From assembly GCA_043742785.1 (NCBI GenBank), contig JAYTXU010000069.1, positions 1-28,270 on the forward strand: 28,270 bases of DNA, in the 5' to 3' direction. The notes beneath the pieces were generated by a model. That model saw nothing but the letters and a program-made list of their open reading frames with translations, did not search any database and had not been told where the DNA came from. This DNA is from JACQCF01 sp043742785. GTDB taxonomy: Bacteria > Omnitrophota > Gorgyraeia > Zapsychrales > Fredricksoniimonadaceae. Both the position numbers and the translations under genes were made by a program. Below are positions 7,010-14,857 of this stretch, piece by piece; the stretch's first letter is position 1; each line of letters begins with the position of its first letter.

Positions 7010-8548
7010 TTACCAATCAACCGGAAAATAATCTTTAAGGAACTTGCCGCACCAATGCTCTCCCGTCAAAATCCCGTTAAAAAACGGATCACAAACTCTA
7101 GCGGCTCCATCGACAATATCTAAAGGAGGTTGAAAATCAAGATCTTCTTGTTTTCGCAAGGATAACGCAGCAGGATCTTCATCCGTCACCCATCCCGTAT
7201 CAACCGCATTCATAAAAATACCATATTTAACCAAATCTTTAGCCGAAGTGTGTGTCAGCATATTCAATGCCGCTTTAGCCATATTCGTATGCGGATGTTT
7301 ATCCGTTTTTGTATAACGATGAAACTTCCCTTCCATCGCCGATACATTTACAACATGTTTCTTTCCTGTATTGTTTCTTTTCATCATCCAGGACAATTTA
7401 TTACACAAAACAAAAGGAGCAATAGAATTGACCAGCTGAAGCTCAATCATCTCTGACGTCTGAATATCGCCTAACCCTAATCGCCAGCTATTGGTTTCGC
7501 GCAAATCGACTTGCTGTAAATCCGCATCTAGTTTTCCAACTGGAAAAACTTTCTCTGGAGCTAAGGCCTGATCATGGGTATAGGGAAGCTGTGAAAGCCT
7601 TGCAGAAGCTGTAAGCCCTAAACCTGTCACCTTACCATCCCAGGCAAGAGCTGGCACTAAATCAGTCGCGCTTGATTTGATGTTGGAAATTAATTTTTTC
7701 TTACATTCTTCAAAAGGACGAAGAAGCAACTGAACATCTTCTGGAAAACTCTGAAAAGATTGCATTTCATTCGCCATCAAATGTGCATAAAAACCTGGCG
7801 GACGACGAACTGTTTGCGCAGCATTATTTATTAACAAGTCTAGACGATCATATTTTTGTTCAATATAATTACAAAATAATTCAACGCTTGGAGTATGCCG
7901 CAAATCTAAACCATAAATATGTAGACGATTCTTCCACTGTTCAAAGTCTTTCTCTTTAGAATAACGCAAGGCAGAATCGATAGGAAAACGTGTAGTTGCA
8001 ATAACCAAGGCTCCCGCGCGTAACATCATTAAAGACGATTGATAACCAATTTTTAGACGAGAACCTGTGATTAGAGCAACTTGGCCGGCCAATGATGCGC
8101 TCTGAAAACGCTTAGCATAGTTAAGCTCTGCACAGATAGGACACATCGAATCATAAAAGAAATGCAGTTTTGAAAATTGCACCTTACAAATATAACAAGC
8201 ACGCGACTTGATTAATTGAAGATCTTTTGATTCCCCATTAGCATCGGTAATCTGCAGCGGAGCGCTAAAGACAGCAGCTGTACGAGCTGAGCGAATGCCT
8301 GTTGCAGCCCTCACCTTGCGCTCATGAACTTCAACCTTTTGCTTCTTTAGCTTTCTACATTCATTTTTTCTTTTACGAAATTCTTCTCTGTTAGGACGAG
8401 AAATATAACCAGCCACAGTCAACAAAGCAATTCTAAGCTCCGGAGAGAGATGGGCCATCTCATACCCATCCTTGACTAAATCTTCAAGCAGGCAGACACA
8501 TTTTCGGACTTCTTCCTCTGAATATTTTGCTTCGCTTATTTTGTTCAT
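7010..8548 (-). CDS. Large SDR-fold protein with N-terminal zinc-ribbon-like cysteines and no catalytic Tyr
   Basis: About 512 residues, twice the usual SDR length. Residues 1-110 are helical and charged (RKRKNECRKLKKQKVEVHERK), followed by CYIC (about 119-122) and CPIC (about 137-140), a likely zinc-binding knuckle pair. The Rossmann part starts at ALITGSRLKIGYQSS (TGxxxxIG) and includes LLINNAAQTVRRPP. In the active-site region VNVSAMEGKFHRYTKTDK is followed by HPHTNMAKAALNM: Ser and Lys are present, but the YxxxK tyrosine position is Thr. From memory, HTNMAKAALN is typical of this subfamily, so it is probably a family trait and not decay. Substrate unknown. ATG 8548 is preferred over GTG 8551. 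It is coupled to the downstream PCP_red-like gene. Confidence 0.8.
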   Translation of the reverse strand: MNKISEAKYSEEEVRKCVCLLEDLVKDGYEMAHLSPELRIALLTVAGYISRPNREEFRKRKNECRKLKKQKVEVHERKVRAATGIRSARTAAVFSAPLQITDANGESKDLQLIKSRACYICKVQFSKLHFFYDSMCPICAELNYAKRFQSASLAGQVALITGSRLKIGYQSSLMMLRAGALVIATTRFPIDSALRYSKEKDFEQWKNRLHIYGLDLRHTPSVELFCNYIEQKYDRLDLLINNAAQTVRRPPGFYAHLMANEMQSFQSFPEDVQLLLRPFEECKKKLISNIKSSATDLVPALAWDGKVTGLGLTASARLSQLPYTHDQALAPEKVFPVGKLDADLQQVDLRETNSWRLGLGDIQTSEMIELQLVNSIAPFVLCNKLSWMMKRNNTGKKHVVNVSAMEGKFHRYTKTDKHPHTNMAKAALNMLTHTSAKDLVKYGIFMNAVDTGWVTDEDPAALSLRKQEDLDFQPPLDIVDGAARVCDPFFNGILTGEHWCGKFLKDYFPVDW

Positions 8549-8619
8549 CACTAATAACCATTTTAATATGGAGATATTACTCTCCCCCCATATTCATACC
8601 AAATTAATTTCTGAAATCT

Positions 8620-8898
8620 TTACTTCTTATACCCGCAGTGTTCATCGCCGGGCCAAGAATAGCCTTGAGCTAATTTCTCGCGGATAGGAAGACAGTTAAT
8701 CTCTTTTCCAGAGACCGTACGCCACCTGCCAAAACGCCGTTCATAAACAGTACAAAAATATTGACCCGCTTCACTTTTACGAAGATTCTCACAGGGATCT
8801 TCTAATGAACCACAGCAAGCTCCACAGCGAGTGCATTTAGCCTCCCATTGACTATTTTTACTCAACATCCATTCGTTATAACGATTTATTTCATTCAT
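8620..8898 (-). CDS. YkgJ-type cysteine-cluster protein (CxxCxxCC)
   Basis: A 92-residue soluble protein with CTRCGACC at residues 22-29, then Cys36, Cys49, Cys69 and Cys88. This is the pattern of the YkgJ family, thought to bind zinc or an Fe-S cluster; the biochemical role is not established. I start it at ATG 8898 (MNEINRYNEW). The longer open frame to 9069 reads through the 3' end of the CorA-like gene and its extra residues look like out-of-frame noise. It begins 11 bases after the CorA-like stop codon, so the two probably form an operon. The FCTVYERRFGRWRTVSGKEINCLPI tail is also typical of the family. Confidence 0.8.
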   Translation of the reverse strand: MNEINRYNEWMLSKNSQWEAKCTRCGACCGSLEDPCENLRKSEAGQYFCTVYERRFGRWRTVSGKEINCLPIREKLAQGYSWPGDEHCGYKK

Positions 8899-8909
8899 AA
8901 AGAGACTCT

Positions 8910-9830
8910 TTAAAGTTTCTTCTTGTAACCAATAACTAAAAGCACAGCAACAGATACCACTGCCATGGCCATAACAATCCAAAATGAAACCAGGGTGCCG
9001 CTTTGAGGCAAGGGTAAAGGCACATTCATCGAGAAAAGACTTACAACAAAGGTGGGAGTCATAATACAAATAGATACAACGGTGAGCCGTTTTAAGCGGA
9101 TATTAAGATTATTATTAATAATGGATGCTAATGCATCCGTCATTCCAGAGAGAACATCAATATAGGAATCCGCTTGTTGATAACACTGGCTGCTTTCAAT
9201 GATCAAATCATCTAGAAAATCATTCACATCATTATCAAAGGACAGCTTTGCAGAATGCATTTTCAGTCGTTCAATCACCTTACTGTTAGAATTAATCGCA
9301 TCAAGATAATAAACAAGACCTTTGCTCAGCTTGAACATGTGCAAAAGATCTTTATTAGTTACCGCCTGATTAATTTCTCCTTCTAATTCTTCTGATATTT
9401 TACGAATCACCTTCAAATGATCTTCAAAATGAACAACACAGTGATAAATGATGCGTAAGAAAACATCTCGAACAGAGTTGGCTTTACTAAAAATACGATT
9501 TTCCCAATTAAAATCATCTTCTCCTAGAACAACTACTAATTTGTCTGTATAAAGAAATAAACCGACAGAAAAAACTTTAAACACAAAATTATCTGTGACA
9601 CTGTATTTCTTAGGCTTTTTGATAATGGCTGCCAAATGATTAGATTCAAACTCAATACGTCCCAATTCATCAGGATCCAAAGAAGAATTAAGAGTATGCT
9701 CATCCACCTTCCAATCAGTCATTAAATCAGTCTTCTCTTTGTCACTAGGACAAATATAAACAAAAATACTACTTTTATCTGGGGTGGTTTCACACAAACG
9801 ATTATTTAATAATTGAAATGTTTTTAACAT
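8910..9830 (-). CDS. CorA-like divalent metal ion transporter
   Basis: A 306-residue membrane protein of the CorA family (Mg2+, sometimes Co2+ or Zn2+ channels). The cytoplasmic N-terminal alpha/beta domain is followed by a long helical stalk (about residues 120-245), then two membrane helices at the C-terminus (VVSICIMTPTFVVSLFSM and FWIVMAMAVVSVAVLLVIGY) and a basic KKKL end. The pore loop signature normally read as GMN is SMN here (FSMNVPLPLP), so ion selectivity may differ from classic CorA. The frame extends to GTG 9836, with ATG at 9830; an AGGAAACAGG stretch upstream could serve either. A CNNM/CorC-type gene lies directly upstream, so the pair suggests Mg2+ handling. No Mg2+ riboswitch fits in the 48-base gap between them. 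Confidence 0.9.
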   Translation of the reverse strand: MLKTFQLLNNRLCETTPDKSSIFVYICPSDKEKTDLMTDWKVDEHTLNSSLDPDELGRIEFESNHLAAIIKKPKKYSVTDNFVFKVFSVGLFLYTDKLVVVLGEDDFNWENRIFSKANSVRDVFLRIIYHCVVHFEDHLKVIRKISEELEGEINQAVTNKDLLHMFKLSKGLVYYLDAINSNSKVIERLKMHSAKLSFDNDVNDFLDDLIIESSQCYQQADSYIDVLSGMTDALASIINNNLNIRLKRLTVVSICIMTPTFVVSLFSMNVPLPLPQSGTLVSFWIVMAMAVVSVAVLLVIGYKKKL

Positions 9831-9884
9831 AAACACCTGTTTCCTATAAATATTTAACTAAGAAAATATAATAATATCGTACCC

Positions 9885-11207
9885 TCACACAATCAAAGTT
9901 ACAATAGCTTCTCCCAATTTCTTACGTCTTAATTTTCTAGCAATAATCTGAACACCATTAGCTTCTATTGTTTCACTGCCTTTAAGAGGGGTGTTTTTTG
10001 TCATCTGTGCAAACCAATCCGCTAATTTCATCTTCTCTTCCTCTGGTAAAAGTGTCGGCCACGCCTTACCAACTGTCTGTACAAAGACACCCATGCTAAC
10101 CCCTCCCCCCATCAGCCATCCAGCCGTTCCATACGGATGAATATAATTAGGCATCCGATCAAATTCATCTTCAATTTCTCCAACCAACTCTTCAATAATA
10201 TCTTCTAGAGTAACCATCCCTACGATCCTCTGATCCGATGAAGAAACCATGGCAATGTGCAGCTTCTCCCCTATCATCTCTTCTAATACTTGGGAGATTG
10301 GTGCTTGAGATAATACTATTTTAATCGGACGCATAATCCCCTTGATACTTGGATCTGAAGGATTAAGTTTTAAACCAGCCATAATATCTTTAAAATTGAT
10401 ATACCCTTCGATCGTTTGTGGATTTCCCTCTTCTCTACAAACAGGAAAACGCGTATGCATATCCGTATGCGCTCTAATCAAAGCATCTGTTAAACTAGCA
10501 TTTAAAGGAATCATCGATACATCAGCAATAGGAAGAAGGATCTCTTTAACCGTTCGTCTGGATAATTGTGCCGCTGACAATACAATCTTTTCTTCACGTA
10601 CCCCTAATAAACGAGAGGTGCGCGCTAAGGACACTGCTGCATTTAATTCATGTAACCCTGTATTTTCTTCTACCTGCTCCTTTGAATTCTGCAAACGATC
10701 TAAAAAAGTCATCACCCGTTTAACTATTTTCTCAATGACACTAATAATAGGATAGATTGTAAATGCTAAAGCCTTCATGATTGGAGATAGAACTAAACAT
10801 ACCCTCACCTGATGTTTAATCGCGTAGGTCTTTGGAATTAATTCCGCAAAAATGATCGTCAAACAACTTAACGGTATAATAAGAAAAACTAAAGAAACTA
10901 TATCAGCAATAGAACGAGACATCCCCCAATGTTCGCTTAAAATAGGAGAAAGATATTTATCAGCTCCAAAACCACCCATGGCTGCAGAGATTGCTCCCGC
11001 TAAAGTGACGACCAACTGAACAACCGCCAAAGACCCTTCCATACGGTCTTTCATAAACAAAGCTTCCTTGGCACCTGGTCTTTTCATGTTTACTAAAGCT
11101 ATTAATCTAAACCTCGATATTGAAGCCAAAGCCATTTCAAAGGCTGCAAAAATAGCAGTAATGACCACCATGACACCTATAACTATTAACTGTACTCCCA
11201 AATCCAT
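9885..11207 (-). CDS. CNNM/CorC-type membrane protein (DUF21, CBS pair, CorC_HlyC)
   Basis: A 440-residue protein with the domain order of CNNM/CorC (often annotated hemolysin C-like). The N-terminal DUF21 membrane region has about four helices (LIVIGVMVVITAIFAAFEMALA onward). A CBS pair spans roughly residues 205-325 (KEILLPIADVSMIPLNASLTDAL, GMVTLEDIIEELVGEIEDEFD), then a CorC_HlyC domain. Family members are linked to Mg2+ export or Mg2+/Co2+ resistance. I choose ATG 11207 (MDLGVQLIV) because GGAG lies upstream and the DUF21 helix starts at once; the frame remains open to 11285 but those 26 residues look unlike the family. It is followed by the CorA-like gene and diverges from the carbonic-anhydrase-like gene. 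Confidence 0.88.
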   Translation of the reverse strand: MDLGVQLIVIGVMVVITAIFAAFEMALASISRFRLIALVNMKRPGAKEALFMKDRMEGSLAVVQLVVTLAGAISAAMGGFGADKYLSPILSEHWGMSRSIADIVSLVFLIIPLSCLTIIFAELIPKTYAIKHQVRVCLVLSPIMKALAFTIYPIISVIEKIVKRVMTFLDRLQNSKEQVEENTGLHELNAAVSLARTSRLLGVREEKIVLSAAQLSRRTVKEILLPIADVSMIPLNASLTDALIRAHTDMHTRFPVCREEGNPQTIEGYINFKDIMAGLKLNPSDPSIKGIMRPIKIVLSQAPISQVLEEMIGEKLHIAMVSSSDQRIVGMVTLEDIIEELVGEIEDEFDRMPNYIHPYGTAGWLMGGGVSMGVFVQTVGKAWPTLLPEEEKMKLADWFAQMTKNTPLKGSETIEANGVQIIARKLRRKKLGEAIVTLIV

Positions 11208-11322
11208 ATATTTTGATCTCCATTTATCAGACAACTTCTCCCGAGAAGTATAGCATAAGGAATTAGAAATAATACTGCTCCTCATAAAAAATAGACTACT
11301 CCCCTTTGTCCTTAGAGATAAT

Positions 11323-11350
11323 TTGAATAATTAAATCCACATGCTATAAT
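11323..11350 (+). promoter_or_regulatory. Sigma70-type promoter for the carbonic-anhydrase-like gene
   Basis: TTGAAT at 11323-11328 and a perfect TATAAT at 11345-11350 are separated by 16 bases. Transcription would start near 11357, and an AAGGAG ribosome site follows at 11381-11386, 8 bases before ATG 11395. This is the cleanest promoter in the window. Confidence 0.75.
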
Positions 11351-11394
11351 TGCGGCGTTTTAAAATCTAACAGACTTTATAAGGAGTATTAAAT

Positions 11395-11763
11395 ATGGAG
11401 ATGCGCGCCACCTGTTTAAATTGCATGGACGGCCGTGTGCAGTTACCGGTACTCACATGGATCAAAGACAATTACCCTGTCGACTTCGTCGATGTAATCA
11501 CAGAAGCAGGTATGGATGGTGTCTTAGCTAAACAGGAAGATATTTCTGAAGTTTTACGAAGTATCAAGGTTTCCGTTAACCTCAACAAATCCACCCGTCT
11601 TTTTGTGGTGGGTCACCATGATTGCCGCGGTAACCCTATTGATGAAGAAAGCCACCATCAAGAAATCATTGATGCTGTCAAGCGCCTCAAACCCCTTTGG
11701 CCAGATCAAGAAGTTATTGGACTTTGGGTTAATAGCAAATGGCAGGTTGAACTCGTCACCTAG
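11395..11763 (+). CDS. Mini beta-carbonic-anhydrase-like protein
   Basis: A 122-residue protein that keeps the zinc-site pattern of beta-carbonic anhydrases: CMDGR (Cys10, Asp12, Arg14) and GHHDC (His74, Cys77), plus a glycine loop AGMDGVLA. Classic beta-enzymes have about 200 residues; here the N-terminal helices and much of the C-terminal part are absent. It may hydrate CO2 or belong to a related small zinc protein family; activity cannot be judged from sequence. It is a single gene with its own promoter and ribosome site, transcribed away from the CNNM/CorC gene. No carboxysome, bicarbonate transporter or carbon-fixation gene is beside it. Confidence 0.72.
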   Translation: MEMRATCLNCMDGRVQLPVLTWIKDNYPVDFVDVITEAGMDGVLAKQEDISEVLRSIKVSVNLNKSTRLFVVGHHDCRGNPIDEESHHQEIIDAVKRLKPLWPDQEVIGLWVNSKWQVELVT

Positions 11764-12135
11764 AAATTACTCAATCGTTTAGCTAAAAGAAAAACTATTT
11801 ACAACTTATGCGGTCACAACTAGCTCTAATAACTAGGGCACTTTTATTTAGTTGTTAAATTCAATTCACCTTGATGATACTGACTTGACGAATTGTATTG
11901 ATTGCTCCCCGATCCTCCAGTATTTATTAACACAATACGAGCATCCACAGCGTAAGAACCGCTTTAATTGATTAATAGACGGTATATCTGCCTTCATTCC
12001 TCGAAAACCTTCTAAAATATTTTTAGCCTTGATATTTCCCCTCCCTTTTAGGTTAAACGCTTGACTTATGCCCTCTTCTCCATTAGATTATTCGACTTAT
12101 TAGACATTTAAACTAATCAAATCTATTAATTAACT
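11764..12135. other. 372-base gap, with a possible decayed minus-strand frame
   Basis: No convincing gene. The minus strand holds a 43-codon frame (ATG 11997 to TGA at 11866), open further upstream to about 12085, reading AFNLKGRGNIKAKNILEGF then MKADIPSINQLKRFLRCGC. It has a protein-like composition and a CGCSYC cluster but no ribosome site, and I do not recognise it. It could be a remnant of a lost gene or chance. I see no clear terminator for the upstream gene or -35/-10 pair for the downstream one. Confidence 0.3.
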
Positions 12136-13212
12136 ATGGAAACACCTGTATTCACAAAAGTTGAACCCGTTCGTACCACGCTACCGAAAATCTGCCCCTT
12201 AACTGTTATTATTCCTGCTTATAATGAAGCTAAAAGCTTAGCAGACACCATTAGAAGCGTTCAAAATCAAACAGTACAGGTTAAAGAGATTGTTGTTATT
12301 GACGATTGCTCCACAGACAACACTTCCCAAGTGGCTTTGGATCTAGGTGTTAAAGTCTTACGACCTTCCCTGAACACAGGATCCAAAGCTGGAGCGCAAA
12401 ATTATGCGCTTAAAGATATCCATACAGAATATACGATGGCGATCGATGCAGATACTATGTTGGCTCCTGATGCCATTGAGAAATTAATTCCTGCTTTTTC
12501 AGATAATAGGGTTGCTGCTGCCTGTGGTTTTGTAATCCCACGCTATGTAAGATCCCTTTGGGAAAGAGGGCGATATATTGAATATCTTTTTGCCTTTACC
12601 TTTTTTAAACCCATCCAAGATTATTATGAAAAGCCTCTTATTTCTTCCGGATGTTTTTCTATGTACCGCACAGATATTCTGAAAGAAAACGGAGGTTGGT
12701 CTTTACGCACCTTGGCTGAGGATATGGATTTAACCTGGACCCTCTATCAATCGAATCATAAGGTTCGATTTATTGCGGATGCCGTCTGTTATCCTATTGA
12801 ACCGCATAATTTTCTTTTTATGAGTAAACAATTGAAACGATGGTCACATGGTTTTATTCAAAATGTCCAGTTGCATTGGAAAAGTATTTCTCATATCAAA
12901 TATTTACGCTCAATGGTTGCTGTTTCTCTATGGGATGCTGTCATTGCCTCCTTTGCCTACCTTATTCTTATACCCATCTTAGCCATTTACTTTCGTAATC
13001 CACTTTTTCTCATTGGGTATATCATCGATATCCCAGCTATTTTAATTCCCACGCTAACAGTGGCTATCAAAAGAAAAGAAGTGTTCAAAGTGCTCAGCAG
13101 CATTCCAGCGTTCTTTGTATTAAGAACAGTAAATGGAATATTTATGTTAGAAGCAATATTTAGTGAATGGATCTTAAGAAAATCTTTTAAAGTGTACGAG
13201 AAAGGACATTAA
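12136..13212 (+). CDS. Family 2 processive-type glycosyltransferase with C-terminal membrane helices
   Basis: Inner-membrane GT2 enzyme of the PgaC/hyaluronan synthase/cellulose synthase type. Motifs in order: VIIPAYNEAKSLADTI, VIDDCSTDN (about 54-62), DAD at 104-106 (metal/UDP-sugar binding), AEDMDLTW (ED at 195-196, catalytic base) and QLKRW at 232-236 (the QxxRW motif of processive enzymes). Residues about 255-345 contain three hydrophobic segments. No N-terminal helices are present, unlike PgaC. It probably polymerises or transfers a sugar to an envelope polysaccharide or lipid; the sugar is not predictable. One base separates its stop from the next gene, and AAAGGA near its 3' end serves that gene, so the two form a coupled pair. 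Confidence 0.9.
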   Translation: METPVFTKVEPVRTTLPKICPLTVIIPAYNEAKSLADTIRSVQNQTVQVKEIVVIDDCSTDNTSQVALDLGVKVLRPSLNTGSKAGAQNYALKDIHTEYTMAIDADTMLAPDAIEKLIPAFSDNRVAAACGFVIPRYVRSLWERGRYIEYLFAFTFFKPIQDYYEKPLISSGCFSMYRTDILKENGGWSLRTLAEDMDLTWTLYQSNHKVRFIADAVCYPIEPHNFLFMSKQLKRWSHGFIQNVQLHWKSISHIKYLRSMVAVSLWDAVIASFAYLILIPILAIYFRNPLFLIGYIIDIPAILIPTLTVAIKRKEVFKVLSSIPAFFVLRTVNGIFMLEAIFSEWILRKSFKVYEKGH

Positions 13213-13213
13213 A

Positions 13214-13570
13214 ATGGTTGCAGGTCTTCCAGGAACAGGTATAGGCGGTATTTTTTATTTAATGAGTGCTATTTGTATGCCCATTCGCGAGCTGCCTCGA
13301 TTAATGCGAGGGAAAAGCAGTCTTCGACGATGGAAATTGATTGTAAAACAATGGGGTCTTTCTTCAGGAATCATGATTGGTTTTTGGATAACTGGATCGC
13401 TATTAGCCATGCTCATCCCTTCGAAAGCATATCTTCATCATTCTTCCTCTCATAACGTACTCAAAACTAAACCTTTATTCATTGCTCTCTTTATTTTATT
13501 AATTATCTTATCCATTGTTGAAATATCCAGATTCTTTATTCCTAAACCAAATAAGACAAAATCTATCTAA
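13214..13570 (+). CDS. Small membrane protein coupled to the glycosyltransferase
   Basis: A 118-residue protein with about three hydrophobic segments (residues about 5-22, GIMIGFWITGSLLAMLIP around 52-69, and PLFIALFILLIILSIVEISRFF near the end) and basic connecting loops (RELPRLMRGKSSLRRWKL). I do not recognise a family. Its ATG lies one base after the GT2 stop with AAAGGA 6-7 bases ahead. The tight coupling suggests an accessory membrane subunit, as small partner proteins accompany synthases such as PgaC/PgaD, but there is no sequence evidence for homology to PgaD. Confidence 0.7.
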   Translation: MVAGLPGTGIGGIFYLMSAICMPIRELPRLMRGKSSLRRWKLIVKQWGLSSGIMIGFWITGSLLAMLIPSKAYLHHSSSHNVLKTKPLFIALFILLIILSIVEISRFFIPKPNKTKSI

Positions 13571-13616
13571 TTAATCTTCTTTTATACCCCTAAATCCTAA
13601 CAGATTCAAAAGACGC

Positions 13617-13652
13617 AAAAAGCCTTGGGCATCAACGACACCCAAGGCTTTC
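13617..13652 (-). terminator. Intrinsic terminator after the MNT-HEPN pair
   Basis: A perfect stem AAAGCCTTGGG/CCCAAGGCTTT encloses an 11-base loop, followed on the minus strand by TTTTTGCG. The T-run lies only on the minus-strand side, so it mainly serves the minus-strand HEPN gene; it could also stop plus-strand reading from 13570 weakly. Confidence 0.8.
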
Positions 13653-13686
13653 GATTGTCTTTCGGGTTTCCCCGCATAAGAATTAC

Positions 13687-13730
13687 TGGAGTCGCTGGCT
13701 TAAGAAGGTTAGAACCTATTTAATGACCTC
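13687..13730 (-). repeat. Copy R1 of the 3'-end repeat family
   Basis: Plus strand TGGAGTCGCTGGC, then AAGAAGGTTAGAACCT and ATTTAATGACCTC. It overlaps the last codons of the HEPN gene and contains its stop codon. It matches copies R2 and R6 at nearly every position of the two conserved blocks. The terminator at 13617-13652 follows in the minus direction. Confidence 0.75.
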
Positions 13731-14144
13731 TTCGGCGACTTTTAGAAACTCCTCAGCCTGCTCCACAAGCGCCTTAGCACTCTTTGCATCAAAGGTATTC
13801 TCATAATCCGCACCTTCCCGCATGGCTTTGGCCATTTGCAGACTCTCAACCAAGCGCATCTCAAGAATTCCCTCGCTAACGTAAAACGCCTTCATAGCCT
13901 GGATCAGGCAATAATGACTCTTTTCCCGATAGCCCTTATGGTACAACAGTGTCCGGGCCGCATGGAACATCGTATAATACGCCTGGACGGTCGCCCATTT
14001 ATGATTCTTTTGCTTCAAACTTTGCTGAGACACGACCAGATCAGCTCTAGCCACGTCTAATTCTTTAGCCGCCAGCTTCTTTGCAGGTGGGAACTTAACG
14101 ATCTTCCCTCTTTTTAAACAATCATCAAACTCAGGTAGTTTCAT
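13716..14144 (-). CDS. HEPN-domain protein, toxin of an MNT-HEPN type pair
   Basis: A 142-residue all-helical protein. The HEPN RNase motif Rx4-6H is seen as RTLLYH (Arg64-His69) within YYTMFHAARTLLYHKGYREKSH. HEPN toxins of this class cut RNA and are silenced by a nucleotidyltransferase partner that AMPylates them, usually on a tyrosine near the motif. The gene overlaps the upstream nucleotidyltransferase gene by 14 bases, in the usual order, and has GGAGG just before its ATG. Its stop codon lies inside a copy of the dispersed repeat (R1), so the C-terminus EVIK is repeat-derived or the repeat evolved around it. Type VII toxin-antitoxin assignment is by family knowledge. Confidence 0.88.
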   Translation of the reverse strand: MKLPEFDDCLKRGKIVKFPPAKKLAAKELDVARADLVVSQQSLKQKNHKWATVQAYYTMFHAARTLLYHKGYREKSHYCLIQAMKAFYVSEGILEMRLVESLQMAKAMREGADYENTFDAKSAKALVEQAEEFLKVAEEVIK

Positions 14145-14658
14145 GCGCCTCCCACAGAATAATCCCTTTGCTGATCTCCTCGGCGAAGACCTTTTCCTTA
14201 CTGTTTAAAACTACATATTCCTGCGGTGTTTTGATCACCCATTGAACGGGCCGCGCACACTTAATTGCCCGTGCCGCCTTATCAACCTTTGACTTGTCCC
14301 CCGTAATAACTAAAAGATCGATATCGCTGTCTACCGTATCAGTCCCTTGAGCACAGCTTCCGAACAGAACAATCTTATCTGCATATTTTCGCAAAGACGC
14401 CGTCTTAGAAATCACTTCAATAAGGTTAAAAGCCGTCCGCAACCGGGCAAAGACCGGCAAACGCCGGTCAACATGGCAGACCATATTCCGTCCGCTTTGT
14501 TCGGAGTAAACCAGCCCACAATCTTTAAGGACTTTAACGGCCTTGCTAACCTCTCCCTTGCTGATACCGGTGTCCCGGGCGATCTGGGATATAAAGCCCT
14601 TCCCATCCAAAGTGGCGGTCAAATAATTCAATATGTTAAGTTCGGATCCTTTTAGCAT
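14131..14658 (-). CDS. MNT-type nucleotidyltransferase with N-terminal winged HTH, antitoxin
   Basis: About 175 residues. The N-terminal winged-helix domain (LNYLTATLDGKGFISQIARDTGISKGEVSKAVKVL) is followed by the minimal nucleotidyltransferase motif FGSCAQGTDTVDSDIDLLVI with the GSx9DxD metal site. It is expected to add AMP to the HEPN partner and to repress the operon through its HTH. I choose ATG 14658, which has AGGA 5 bases upstream. The longer frame to 14694 has no ribosome site and would start only a few bases after the predicted transcription start; its first residues would be encoded by the operator palindrome. The gene overlaps the HEPN gene by 14 bases. Confidence 0.85.
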   Translation of the reverse strand: MLKGSELNILNYLTATLDGKGFISQIARDTGISKGEVSKAVKVLKDCGLVYSEQSGRNMVCHVDRRLPVFARLRTAFNLIEVISKTASLRKYADKIVLFGSCAQGTDTVDSDIDLLVITGDKSKVDKAARAIKCARPVQWVIKTPQEYVVLNSKEKVFAEEISKGIILWEAHETT

Positions 14659-14676
14659 TTCTGTCCTATTCCATTT

Positions 14677-14736
14677 AGAAACATATGTTTCCATATAGAA
14701 ACATTACAAGAATACCATATTTACCAACAAAGTCAA
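14677..14736 (-). promoter_or_regulatory. Promoter and operator of the MNT-HEPN operon
   Basis: On the minus strand, TTGACT (14731-14736) and TATTCT (14709-14714) are 16 bases apart. Just downstream lie a 14-base perfect palindrome GAAACATATGTTTC (14678-14691) and a second direct copy of TAGAAACA (14677-14684 and 14697-14704, 20 bases apart, about two helix turns). The position over the transcription start fits autorepression by the HTH of the antitoxin. Confidence 0.65.
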
Positions 14737-14767
14737 ATGGCATTTACAGACTTCTTTAAAAAACGAA

Positions 14768-14805
14768 AACCTTTTACAAGGCTTTGTAAAACCATATAAA
14801 AGGTT
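14768..14805 (-). terminator. Intrinsic terminator after the glucoamylase operon
   Basis: Outer stem AACCTTTTA/TAAAAGGTT with an inner CTTTTACAAG/CTTTGTAAAA alternative, followed on the minus strand by TTTTCGTTTTTT. It shares sequence with the terminators at 21134-21169 and 27895-27924. Confidence 0.75.
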
Positions 14806-14812
14806 ATAAAAA

Positions 14813-14857
14813 TGGGGTCGCTGGCTAAAGAAGGTTAGAACCTGTTTAACATCCTAA
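14813..14857 (-). repeat. Copy R2 of the 3'-end repeat family
   Basis: Plus strand TGGGGTCGCTGGC, TAAAGAAGGTTAGAACCTG and TTTAACATCCTAA. The stop codon of the GMC oxidoreductase gene (14846-14848) lies within it. It is separated from the terminator at 14768-14805 by only ATAAAAA. Confidence 0.8.

Noticed and set aside
8899..9069. N-terminal extension of the YkgJ-type protein
   Set aside because: It reads through the CorA-like gene in another frame; ATG 8898 gives the normal family length.
9837..9884. Mg2+ riboswitch between the CNNM/CorC and CorA-like genes
   Set aside because: The gap is only 48 bases, too short for a Mg2+ riboswitch.
11764..12135. Transposase remnant in the intergenic region
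   Set aside because: The protein-like minus-strand frame has a CGCSYC cluster but I cannot match it to any transposase; no inverted repeats bound it.
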